A DNA stretch of 64,000 bases from the NCBI RefSeq assembly GCF_024438035.1, contig NZ_JANFQF010000023.1, forward strand, positions 1 to 64,000, read 5' to 3'. Of this stretch, positions 20,237 to 29,182 are shown piece after piece. Each line of letters opens with the position of its first letter. Position 1 is the stretch's first letter. The position numbers and the translations under genes were made by a program. The notes beneath the pieces were generated by a model. It saw only the letters and a list, made by a program, of their open reading frames with translations, was not told the DNA's origin and searched no databases. The stretch is from Rhodococcus tibetensis (GTDB lineage Bacteria > Actinomycetota > Actinomycetes > Mycobacteriales > Mycobacteriaceae).

Positions 20237-21238
20237 CTATACGAAAATCTGCGGGTCGCGTTGTTCGAGCAGGCCATGACACCGGCGCACACGCTCCACC
20301 CACCAGCGGGATCGCTCGGCAGAGGCCGTGAGTTCGGCGACGCGGGCGGGGTCGGGCGTAACGGATGCGACGGCGAGCGCACCGTTCACGGGCTCTCTGG
20401 GCTGGGCCACATCCGCCTCGAAGAGGCCACCGGTTCCCAGCCCGCACGCGAAGTGCAGGTCGGGCAGCGCTGCCGCAGCCGCGACACCGGCGGCAATTCC
20501 CACGGCGGTGTCCAAGGCACTCGACACCACCACCGAAACGCCGTACGAGGACAACTCGTCCGCGAGCGAGAGGAGGCGGCGCATACCCCCGAGTGGGGCG
20601 ACCTTCACGACGGCGACGTCGGCTCCGCCGGCGCGGACCACCCTCAGCGGATCCTCGGCGCGTCGAATGCTCTCGTCGGCGGCCACACGCACATCGGGCA
20701 CACGTCGACGCACCTCCACCAGCTCGGCCACACTCGCGCACGGCTGTTCGGCGTACTCGAGGGGTCCTCCTGCCGTCAGTGCGTGCAGCGCCGTCACCGC
20801 CTCCTCGACCGACCATCCACCGTTCGCGTCGACGCGCACGCAGGGAATGTGTGCGCGGACGGCGTTCACCCGGGCGACGTCGTCGGCCAGGCTTTGACCG
20901 CGCTCGGCCACCTTCACTTTCGCGGTACGCGCTCCCGGGTACCGCGAAAGGAGGTCTGGCACCTGTGCGGCGTCGACCGCGGGAACGGTCGCGTTGACAG
21001 CTACCCGATCACGGAGCGCCGGGGGCGGACCGAGCCAGGCCGCCTCGATCGCCGACTGCAACCAGTAAGCGGCTTCGTCGTCCGCGTACTCCGGGAAGGG
21101 CGCGAACTCACCCCACCCCGCGGGGCCGCGCAGGAGCAAGGCTTCTCGCGTCGTGATGCCGCGGAACCGCACCCGCATGGGCAGACTCACCACGACCGCG
21201 TCGGCCAGGACCTCATCGAGGGTCGGCAGCGAGGTCAC
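20237..21238 (-). CDS. menC: o-Succinylbenzoate synthase MenC
   Basis: Enolase-superfamily dehydratase converting SHCHC to o-succinylbenzoate for menaquinone. Visible active-site elements are the KVK motif (ARTAKVKVAE, catalytic Lys), Asp in RVDANGGWS, Glu in LEYAEQPCA, Asp in AADESI, and the second Lys in VVKVAPLGG. Length (333 aa) is normal. It starts at GTG four bases after the thioesterase stop, suggesting cotranscription. Confidence 0.95.
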   Translation of the reverse strand: MTSLPTLDEVLADAVVVSLPMRVRFRGITTREALLLRGPAGWGEFAPFPEYADDEAAYWLQSAIEAAWLGPPPALRDRVAVNATVPAVDAAQVPDLLSRYPGARTAKVKVAERGQSLADDVARVNAVRAHIPCVRVDANGGWSVEEAVTALHALTAGGPLEYAEQPCASVAELVEVRRRVPDVRVAADESIRRAEDPLRVVRAGGADVAVVKVAPLGGMRRLLSLADELSSYGVSVVVSSALDTAVGIAAGVAAAAALPDLHFACGLGTGGLFEADVAQPREPVNGALAVASVTPDPARVAELTASAERSRWWVERVRRCHGLLEQRDPQIFV

Positions 21239-21242
21239 GAGC

Positions 21243-21896
21243 TCAGGGCTGTCCGGGCAGGAGCTCGAGCATGAGGGCCTCGCAGTCGGCGAGCAACGTG
21301 TCGCCGTGCTTCAGCTGCGCTGTGATGAACGTCTTGCGCCCCTCGACCCGGTCGACGCTGCCCTCGACGGTGAGCGGCGTGTCGAGCGGCGTGATCGCCC
21401 GATAGTTCACGTGCAAGTACGCCGTACGGCTGATGGGCCGCCCGTACGCGTGGACGATCATTCCCATCAGGTCGTCGAACAGCAACGGCAGCGTGCCGCC
21501 GTGCGCGGCACCGTTGCCACCGAGGTGGTAGCGACGGAACTGGCCCGCGCTACGCACCCCGTCAGGTCCGAACCTCTCAATGTGCCACGGCGGCATCAGC
21601 AGACTCCCCCGGCCCGGCAGCTCGATCGTTCGCCCGGCCGGCGACCGTCCCTCGGGAACCACGTGCGGTCCGAGCAGTGCGGCGAGCTTTTCCACCTGGT
21701 CGGCGGCCTGCGCGAGAACGTCGTCGGGGGCGTCCACCGACACCGCCAGGTCCTGCAACGCGCGCATTCCGTCCACGAATCGTGCCCAGTCCGGACCGGG
21801 GATGACCGCCTCATACTTGGGGAACCCGCCGTGGTGCTCGTAGTCGTCGTCGCGCTTCCCGTCGAGACGGGTGACGTCAGCAGCCTGTTCGCTCAT
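21243..21896 (-). CDS. PaaI-type hot-dog thioesterase
   Basis: A 217-residue protein with a C-terminal hot-dog domain: GNGAAHGGTLPLLFDDLMGM carries the family active-site stretch, and PLTVEGSVDRVEGRKTFITAQL the second strand block. The first ~85 residues are a helical extension. ATG chosen with MSEQAADVTR; upstream sequence overlaps the menB promoter. Adjacent to menC and divergent from menB, it could hydrolyse DHNA-CoA (the MenI step) but that is inference; general acyl-CoA hydrolysis is equally possible. Confidence 0.82.
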   Translation of the reverse strand: MSEQAADVTRLDGKRDDDYEHHGGFPKYEAVIPGPDWARFVDGMRALQDLAVSVDAPDDVLAQAADQVEKLAALLGPHVVPEGRSPAGRTIELPGRGSLLMPPWHIERFGPDGVRSAGQFRRYHLGGNGAAHGGTLPLLFDDLMGMIVHAYGRPISRTAYLHVNYRAITPLDTPLTVEGSVDRVEGRKTFITAQLKHGDTLLADCEALMLELLPGQP

Positions 21897-22013
21897 ACCT
21901 GCACGGTAAACCCGGCCCATCACCGCGCCGACGGCCGACCACCCCAAGGCGGCGCCTCCACCTGAACCAACACCCTCCGTGCGCCGCCGACGCGTACGCA
22001 TATCCTCGACATC

Positions 22014-22931
22014 GTGACCTTCAACCCGCAGCACTGGCGCCCCGTACCCGGCTTCGAGAACCTCACGGACATCACCTATCACCGGCATGTCAGCGAGGGC
22101 ATCGTCCGGGTGGCGTTCGACCGTCCCGAAGTGCGCAACGCCTTCCGTCCGCACACCGTCGACGAGCTGTACCAGGCGCTCGACCACGCCCGGATGACCT
22201 CCGACGTGGGGGCAGTCCTCCTCACCGGCAACGGGCCGAGCCCGAAGGATCAGGGCTGGGCGTTCTGCTCGGGCGGAGATCAGCGCATCCGCGGCCGCAG
22301 CGGATACCAGTACACCGAGCAGGATGCGACCACCGGCCGTGCCGGGGAAACCGCGGACACCGTCGACCGGGCCCGCGCCGGTCGCCTGCACATCCTCGAA
22401 GTTCAGCGTCTGATCCGGTTCATGCCGAAGGTGGTCATCTGTCTCGTCAACGGCTGGGCGGCGGGCGGCGGGCACAGCCTGCACGTGGTGTGCGATATGA
22501 CGCTCGCGAGCCGCGAACACGCCCGCTTCAAGCAGACCGACGCCGACGTCGGCAGCTTCGACGGCGGCTACGGCAGCGCCTACCTCGCCAAGATGGTCGG
22601 ACAGAAGTTCGCCCGCGAGATCTTCTTCCTCGGTGAGACGTACACCGCCGAGGAGATGCACCGAATGGGTGCCGTCAACAAGGTCGTCGACCACGCCGAC
22701 CTCGAGGACGTCGCGATCGAATGGGGCACCAAGATCAACGGAAAGTCCCCGCAAGCGCAGCGCATGCTGAAGTACGCGTTCAACCTGCAGGACGACGGTC
22801 TCGTCGGTCAGCAGTTGTTCGCCGGCGAGGCCACCCGCATGGCCTACATGACGGATGAGGCCGTCGAGGGTCGCGACTCGTTCCTCGAGAAGCGCGAACC
22901 CGACTGGAATCCGTATCCCTGGTACTTCTGA
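22014..22931 (+). CDS. menB: 1,4-Dihydroxy-2-naphthoyl-CoA synthase MenB
   Basis: Crotonase-family ring closure of o-succinylbenzoyl-CoA. Family marks are FCSGGDQRIRGRSGY, GWAAGGGHSLHVVCDMTLAS and the Asp-containing QTDADVGSFDGGYGSAYLA active-site loop; the C-terminus ends EPDWNPYPWYF as in MenB. Length 305 aa, GTG start. It is divergent from the menC/thioesterase pair. Confidence 0.97.
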   Translation: MTFNPQHWRPVPGFENLTDITYHRHVSEGIVRVAFDRPEVRNAFRPHTVDELYQALDHARMTSDVGAVLLTGNGPSPKDQGWAFCSGGDQRIRGRSGYQYTEQDATTGRAGETADTVDRARAGRLHILEVQRLIRFMPKVVICLVNGWAAGGGHSLHVVCDMTLASREHARFKQTDADVGSFDGGYGSAYLAKMVGQKFAREIFFLGETYTAEEMHRMGAVNKVVDHADLEDVAIEWGTKINGKSPQAQRMLKYAFNLQDDGLVGQQLFAGEATRMAYMTDEAVEGRDSFLEKREPDWNPYPWYF

Positions 22932-23004
22932 GCTGCTCGGTCCTGGGCTTTGTGGAATCAGCAACGGCCGAGCGCGGATTCGCCGATTCCGGCACACTGA
23001 CCAC

Positions 23005-23454
23005 ATGAGCACCGACCGTGAGCTCCCGGCCCCGGAACACTGCCGTCCGCCCGGAACCAGCGACGACACCGTCGCCGCGCTCGGGAAGCTGTCCGAGTCC
23101 TTCGAAACGGTCGAGCGGGCCCGCGGACTGCTGTACTCGTTCCACCAGCTGATCGGGCACGCCGACCTTCAGCTCGGCGAGGCCGTCGACGCCTTGCGGT
23201 CGGCGGGTCACGGCCTGATCGCGGACCGCGTGCAGACCGAGTTGATCGGCCTCAACGTCCTCGATGGACGATGGACCTTTCAGGTGGTGGAGGAGTTCGA
23301 CGACGGCTACTGGGCCACCTTCCGCGACCTGGAGCGCGCCGCCCGCGAGGAACTCGTGGACGGTCGCCGCCACCTGTTCGAGGCGGAGATGAAGGAAGAG
23401 CGACGCACACACGGCCGGGCAGGTCACGAGGCCCGCCCGAGCAAAGGAGAGTGA
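23005..23454 (+). CDS. Conserved hypothetical protein
   Basis: A 149-residue soluble protein with no domain I can name. Features: DDTVAALGKLSESFETVERARGLLYSFHQLIGHADLQLGE helical segment and a charged C-terminus rich in Glu/Arg/His. It lies 73 bases after menB and four bases before a VOC protein gene, so it is likely in the same transcript. A mycobacterial neighbour of menB with similar layout suggests conservation. Confidence 0.75.
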   Translation: MSTDRELPAPEHCRPPGTSDDTVAALGKLSESFETVERARGLLYSFHQLIGHADLQLGEAVDALRSAGHGLIADRVQTELIGLNVLDGRWTFQVVEEFDDGYWATFRDLERAAREELVDGRRHLFEAEMKEERRTHGRAGHEARPSKGE

Positions 23455-23457
23455 CGG

Positions 23458-23853
23458 GTGGAGATCCTCAGCAGCAGGACGATCCTGCGGCCACAGGACT
23501 ACGCGAAGACGCTGAGTTTCTATCGCGACATCCTGGGACTCGCCACCGCCCGCGAATACCCCGGGGGCACCGTGTTCTTCGCAGGCCAGGGACTCATCGA
23601 GGTGGCAGCCCACGGCGGCACGGGCCCTGCGTCGACTTTCGACGGCGCGCTCTGGCTGCAGGTCCGCGACCTCACCGCCGCACAGACCGAACTGGTGCTC
23701 GCGGGGGTGAAGATCGACCGCGAAGCCCGGCAGGAACCATGGGGACTGCACGAGATGTGGATCGCGGACCCCGACGGAATCCCGATCGTGTTGGTGCAAA
23801 TTCCGCAGGACCACCCCCTCCGGCGCGACACCCGGCCGGTCACCGACACGTGA
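23458..23853 (+). CDS. VOC/glyoxalase superfamily protein
   Basis: A 131-residue single vicinal-oxygen-chelate domain: starts with FYRDILGLATAREYPGGTVFF and ends MWIADPDGIPIVLVQIP, the usual beta-alpha-beta-beta-beta modules. The metal-ligand Glu is plausible in LIEVAAHGG. Substrate unknown. It starts at GTG right after the previous gene's stop. Confidence 0.85.
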   Translation: MEILSSRTILRPQDYAKTLSFYRDILGLATAREYPGGTVFFAGQGLIEVAAHGGTGPASTFDGALWLQVRDLTAAQTELVLAGVKIDREARQEPWGLHEMWIADPDGIPIVLVQIPQDHPLRRDTRPVTDT

Positions 23854-23931
23854 GCTGGCGGCATACGCCGGGTTGATCGAGACGTCTGACCTCAGCTGTA
23901 CTTTTCGGCCTCCGATCCGCACAATCTGGGT

Positions 23932-24036
23932 GTGACCGCAGAGCGACTTCACCAACGGCTTCCACGACTGATCGCGGGCGACACCGACCGCGAGGAGGGT
24001 TCCAGCGACCCGAAAGAAACACCCGACGCGGGCTAG
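23932..24036 (+). CDS. Possible 34-residue open frame before the DUF3349 gene
   Basis: GTG-started frame VTAERLHQRLPRLIAGDTD... ending in TAG two bases before the next ATG. No recognised domain and no clear ribosome binding site. It may be chance or a short leader peptide; reported because it fills the space and ends so close to the next start. Confidence 0.2.
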   Translation: MTAERLHQRLPRLIAGDTDREEGSSDPKETPDAG

Positions 24037-24038
24037 CC

Positions 24039-24182
24039 ATGAGCCTTCCACCGTTTCTCACCTCCATCATCGGGTGGCTGCGAGCCGGTTATCCCAACGG
24101 TGTGCCCGAGCAGGACTACATCCCGTTGTTCGCGCTGCTCACTCGCCGCTTGTCCGAAGACGAGGTGGACGCCGTCCAGTGA
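24039..24182 (+). CDS. Very short DUF3349-like protein
   Basis: Encodes MSLPPFLTSIIGWLRAGYPN... and stops after 47 residues (ending SEDEVDAVQ). The sequence matches the start of DUF3349 proteins, which are normally about 100 aa and lie upstream of menE in mycobacteria. Here the second half is missing and the TGA overlaps the menE GTG (GTGA). The ribosome binding site is weak. It could be a naturally short form used to couple translation to menE, or a decayed gene. Function unknown. Confidence 0.7.
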   Translation: MSLPPFLTSIIGWLRAGYPNGVPEQDYIPLFALLTRRLSEDEVDAVQ

Positions 24183-25324
24183 ACGAACTGACGGTTCTGC
24201 CCGTCCCTCCCGGTGCCGCAGCCCTGAACGTCCTGCCGCAACTCGCGTCGATCCTGGACGGTGCCGCGCCGGCCGCGCTACCCGTGCCCGCCTTCGATCA
24301 GCGCGAGACCCGGCGGCTGACGGATGCCTTGCGCCCCGGCGATCCGATCGACGACGGCATCGCACTCGTCGTCGCGACTTCGGGTACGACGGGGGTACCC
24401 AAGGGGGCCATGCTCACGGCGGCCGCACTGCGCGCGAGCGGTGAGGCGACGCACGCGAGACTCGGCGGGCCCGGCTCCTGGCTCTTGGCCCTTCCCGCCC
24501 ATCACATCGCCGGAATGCAGGTGCTTCTGCGCAGTGTTCTGGCGGGAACCGAACCGGTCGTGATCGATGTGACGGAAGGTTTCGATCCCGCGGCCCTGCC
24601 CTCCGCGGTCGAGGCCATGACCTCCCGTCGCCGATACACCTCGTTGGTTCCCACGCAGCTCGTCAAGGCCCTCGACCACCCCGGCGCGGTGGCGGCACTG
24701 GCCTGCCTCGACGGTGTCCTACTCGGCGGCGCCGCAACACCGGCCTCCGTGCTGCAGCGCGCCCAGGACTCCGGAATCACCGTCGTCCGCACATATGGAA
24801 TGAGCGAAACCTGCGGCGGATGCGTGTACGACGGCGTGCCCCTCGACGGCGCCCGGGTGCGAATCGAGCGCGACGGCCGTGTCCTGCTCGGCGGCCCCAT
24901 GCTGGCCTCCGGTTACCGCGGCATCCCCGACCACCTCGCGTTCGCCGAACCCGGCTGGTTCCGCACCGACGACGCGGGGTCGCTGACCGACGGGATCCTC
25001 AGCATCACCGGCCGGCTGGACGAGGCCATCTCCACCGGCGGCCTCACCGTCGTACCGCAAGTAGTCGAGGCCGCACTCAACGAGCACCCGGCCGTACGTG
25101 AGTGCGCCGTCTTCGGCCTCCCCGACGAGCGACTCGGCCGGCGCGTCACCGCCGCCGTCGTCGCAGAACCCGGAACCCTCCCGACACTCGACGAACTGCG
25201 GCAGTTCGTCGAACGCACTCTCGACGCCACCGCCGCACCTCGCGAACTGCACCTCGTCGACGCCCTCCCCCTCCGCGGTCCCGGCAAGGTCGACCACCGC
25301 GCGCTGGAGTCGAGGTTCGGGTAG
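24179..25324 (+). CDS. menE: o-Succinylbenzoate-CoA ligase MenE
   Basis: Adenylate-forming enzyme activating o-succinylbenzoate with CoA. The P-loop-like motif is VVATSGTTGVPKGAML, the A5 motif YGMSETCGGCVYDG, the A7 WFRTDDAG, and the catalytic Lys in LRGPGKVDHRAL. The 381 aa fit the compact actinobacterial MenE. The GTG overlaps the stop of the DUF3349-like gene. An upstream in-frame start would run through that gene and is rejected. Confidence 0.94.
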   Translation: MNELTVLPVPPGAAALNVLPQLASILDGAAPAALPVPAFDQRETRRLTDALRPGDPIDDGIALVVATSGTTGVPKGAMLTAAALRASGEATHARLGGPGSWLLALPAHHIAGMQVLLRSVLAGTEPVVIDVTEGFDPAALPSAVEAMTSRRRYTSLVPTQLVKALDHPGAVAALACLDGVLLGGAATPASVLQRAQDSGITVVRTYGMSETCGGCVYDGVPLDGARVRIERDGRVLLGGPMLASGYRGIPDHLAFAEPGWFRTDDAGSLTDGILSITGRLDEAISTGGLTVVPQVVEAALNEHPAVRECAVFGLPDERLGRRVTAAVVAEPGTLPTLDELRQFVERTLDATAAPRELHLVDALPLRGPGKVDHRALESRFG

Positions 25325-25483
25325 GGCTCGCCTGTGTGCGCTGATATTGACCAGCCGCGGTCGCAATGGTCGCGCGTCTGACCAAAGTCTCCGCGGATCC
25401 AGTTGTCCACAGGCTGCCTTTTATCCACAGGGTCACTCTGAGTCTTGGTAAGAACGCCAGTCCTGTATGCGGGGTGCTGCACG

Positions 25484-26407
25484 ATGTCGGCCATGACCGA
25501 CGACCTGATCTTCCGACGCCGAGCATTGGCTGACGGCATCACCGACTCCGAGATCCGACGCGCGCGACGGTCCGGACATCTTGTGCGGATCGCCGCGGGC
25601 GCGTACGTCTCCGACGCGCACTTCGCCGGACTCGACGCGTGTGCACTGCACCGAATACGCATCGCTGCGGCCCTGCAGTCGCGGCCACCCGGTGTCGTGG
25701 TGAGCCACGTCTCCGCGGCGCTGCTGCACGATATAGACGTCGGTGACATCCCCCTCGAACGGGTACACCTGACACGAAGTCACACTTCCGGCGGCGGCCG
25801 AACCGCTGGAGTGCATGTCCACGCCGCACCACTCGACACGACCGATGTCGTCATCGTGGACGGGCTGCCGGTCACCTCCGCCGCGCGGACGGTGGTGGAC
25901 ACGGCGCGCATCTCGACGTTCGACCAGGCCGTCGTGGTCGGTGACTCGGCGCTGCACCGGCGGCTTGTCACTGTCGACCACATCGGGGAGGTGATCGATC
26001 GGACCGGGCCACGGAAAGGTATCGCGACGGCGCGACGAGCAGCGGCATTCCTCGACGGTCGCAGCGAAAGCCCGGGAGAATCGCTGAGCCGCATCCGGAT
26101 ACGTCGGCACGGACTACCCTCGCCTCAACTGCAAAGGCTTCTCCACGACGGCAGTGGTGGCTTCCTCGGCCGCGTCGACTTCTTCTGGGAAGCCCACGGC
26201 ATAGTCGGAGAGTTCGATGGCATGGGGAAATACGGCGTCGACGGTGGGCAGCCGGCTACGGCCGTGCATCGGGAGAAACTGCGCGAGGACGCAATTCGTG
26301 ACGCCGGGTTCGAAGTGATCCGGTGGACGTGGAAGGACCTTTTCGACTTCGCCGTCGTCAAGGCGCGGTACGACAGGGCCTGCGAACGTGCGCGACACCG
26401 AAGGTGA
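25484..26407 (+). CDS. AbiEi-antitoxin-like/DUF559-type protein with N-terminal winged helix
   Basis: A 307-residue protein. The N-terminus (LIFRRRALADGITDSEIRRARRSGHLVRIAAGAYV) is the winged-helix domain seen in AbiEi-type antitoxins. The C-terminus (IVGEFDGMGKYG ... EKLREDAIRDAGFEVIRWTWKDLFD) looks like a Vsr/DUF559-type nuclease fold with an Asp and Lys in plausible PD-(D/E)XK positions. Such stand-alone proteins are common in actinomycetes; no partner toxin (AbiEii) is adjacent. Start chosen from GGGG spaced nine bases upstream; an ATG nine bases later is possible. It borders the accessory block after menE. Confidence 0.72.
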   Translation: MSAMTDDLIFRRRALADGITDSEIRRARRSGHLVRIAAGAYVSDAHFAGLDACALHRIRIAAALQSRPPGVVVSHVSAALLHDIDVGDIPLERVHLTRSHTSGGGRTAGVHVHAAPLDTTDVVIVDGLPVTSAARTVVDTARISTFDQAVVVGDSALHRRLVTVDHIGEVIDRTGPRKGIATARRAAAFLDGRSESPGESLSRIRIRRHGLPSPQLQRLLHDGSGGFLGRVDFFWEAHGIVGEFDGMGKYGVDGGQPATAVHREKLREDAIRDAGFEVIRWTWKDLFDFAVVKARYDRACERARHRR

Positions 26408-26414
26408 AGGACGC

Positions 26415-26476
26415 TTGCAGAGACATTGGCTACCTTCCGACGCAATTGCCTGCGCATCCGACCAATGTCTCTGCAA
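26415..26476. repeat. 15-bp perfect inverted repeat with 32-base loop between converging genes
   Basis: TTGCAGAGACATTGG and its exact complement flank 32 bases. It may act as a bidirectional terminator for the convergent AbiEi-like and tatA genes, but the large loop is unusual and leaves a role as a mobile-element remnant open. Confidence 0.6.
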
Positions 26477-26504
26477 CTGCAGGTGCCACCTCCCGCTCGG
26501 GAAC

Positions 26505-26672
26505 CTACTTCTCCAGTTCGGGGGCGTCCGCCTGTAACTCCCCCACCTCGGTTTTGAGGATTCGCATGGAGCGGCCCAGGCCACGGGCGGCGTCCGGAAG
26601 CTTCTTCGACCCGAACAGCACCACGAGCACGACCGCGATGATCGCCCAGTGACTCGGGCTCAGCGCCCCCAC
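26505..26672 (-). CDS. tatA: Short TatA protein (Sec-independent translocase), operon-linked
   Basis: A 55-residue TatA: GTG start ([20 protein letters not shown]), one N-terminal helix, the FG..KKLP hinge ([14 protein letters not shown]) and an amphipathic helix ending with a short Glu-rich tail. TatA proteins are usually 80-95 aa, so the tail is reduced. The start codon shares a base with the upstream stop codon, so it is translationally linked to the RidA-like lipoprotein and probably to the Tat-exported oxidase. The main tatAC genes are not in the window. Confidence 0.88.
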   Translation of the reverse strand: MGALSPSHWAIIAVVLVVLFGSKKLPDAARGLGRSMRILKTEVGELQADAPELEK

Positions 26673-27346
26673 TACTGGGGTCCCTCACTGTCGGGGTACA
26701 CGGCATCCACCTCGACCTCGACGAGCCAGCCCGCGGCGGGCAGGCTCGCGACCTCGAGCGCGAACCGGCTGGGACGCGCGGAGTTTCGTTCCATCGGCGC
26801 GGCCGGTTCCGCGGTGCCGAGCGGGACCAGTTCGGTGTCGCCGGTGTCGAGGTTGGTGTTGGCGAAGAACTGCCGGTAGGCGCGGTTCCAGCCGGCGTAG
26901 TCGGCGCGGTCTGTGCCGGGGGCGTTGTCGAGGAACACCCGCATGGTCACGACGTCCTCGAGCGTCAGTCCCTGTGCCTCGAGATTGTCGCGAATCCGCT
27001 TCAGCGCGTTGATGCCCTGCGCTTCGGTGATCGTGACTCCGGCCGGGAGTGCGCCGCCCGCGAACACATCGGTGTCGATGTACGACTCGGGGGTGCCCTC
27101 GGGTGCTGTCTTGTTGAACGCGCCCGGGCCGATGCCGCTCGACTTGTAGACGGCGGTGCCGCCGCCGATCGCCACACCCTGCGCGATCATCGGATTCGCG
27201 TCGCCGGCTTCGAGAACGGACTTCGAGACAAAGGTGCTGCCGGGCGCCTCCGCCGCCGCCTCCTCGGAGGAGCACGACGTCGCCCCGGCGATCAGAGCGG
27301 ATGCTGCGAGCGCGGCGGTCACGGCCTTGGTACGAAAAGACTTCAC
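26672..27346 (-). CDS. Exported RidA-like (YjgF family) lipoprotein
   Basis: Rid-family proteins hydrolyse reactive enamine/imine products of amino acid metabolism. This 224-residue version has an N-terminal signal ([20 protein letters not shown]) ending in a plausible though non-canonical lipobox ATSC (Cys25). The RidA domain occupies about residues 50-218: [29 protein letters not shown], and [10 protein letters not shown] with Arg194 in the place of the catalytic Arg of canonical RidA. An insert of about 40 residues lies near 75-105. GTG start, 29 bases after the oxidase. Periplasmic imine hydrolysis is inferred from this context. Confidence 0.78.
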   Translation of the reverse strand: MKSFRTKAVTAALAASALIAGATSCSSEEAAAEAPGSTFVSKSVLEAGDANPMIAQGVAIGGGTAVYKSSGIGPGAFNKTAPEGTPESYIDTDVFAGGALPAGVTITEAQGINALKRIRDNLEAQGLTLEDVVTMRVFLDNAPGTDRADYAGWNRAYRQFFANTNLDTGDTELVPLGTAEPAAPMERNSARPSRFALEVASLPAAGWLVEVEVDAVYPDSEGPQ

Positions 27347-27375
27347 AGTTCAGAACTCCTTGTTCGAGGGGAAGG

Positions 27376-29028
<1,653 letters not shown>

Positions 29029-29091
29029 TCATCCTGGGAGGGACGCGAGTCGGGAAGTTGTCGGCGGCGAAACAATCTGAGGCCGGCGAGC

Positions 29092-29114
29092 GAGAACGGG
29101 CGCGTGCCGTTCTC
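29092..29114. promoter_or_regulatory. 8-bp dyad in divergent promoter
   Basis: GAGAACGG and its complement CCGTTCTC separated by seven bases. Could be an operator or a mRNA hairpin; unassigned. Confidence 0.4.
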
Positions 29115-29141
29115 ACTCCCGAGTCGGAGTTCGACCCGAAA

Positions 29142-29155
29142 CCGAAACTTTTCGG
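29142..29155. promoter_or_regulatory. Candidate IclR-type operator
   Basis: CCGAAACTTTTCGG is a perfect 6-bp dyad around two bases and resembles the TGGAAA/TTTCCA geometry of IclR sites. It lies 27 bases before the permease ATG, in front of the operon that ends with an iclR-family gene. A further TTTTCGGC repeat lies near the ATG. Confidence 0.5.
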
Positions 29156-29182
29156 CAACACGGGCGGATTAGTTTTCGGCGA

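Noticed and set aside
21897-23069. Upstream extension of the thioesterase frame to over 600 residues
   Set aside because: It runs antisense through menB; the ATG next to menC context gives a normal 217-residue protein.
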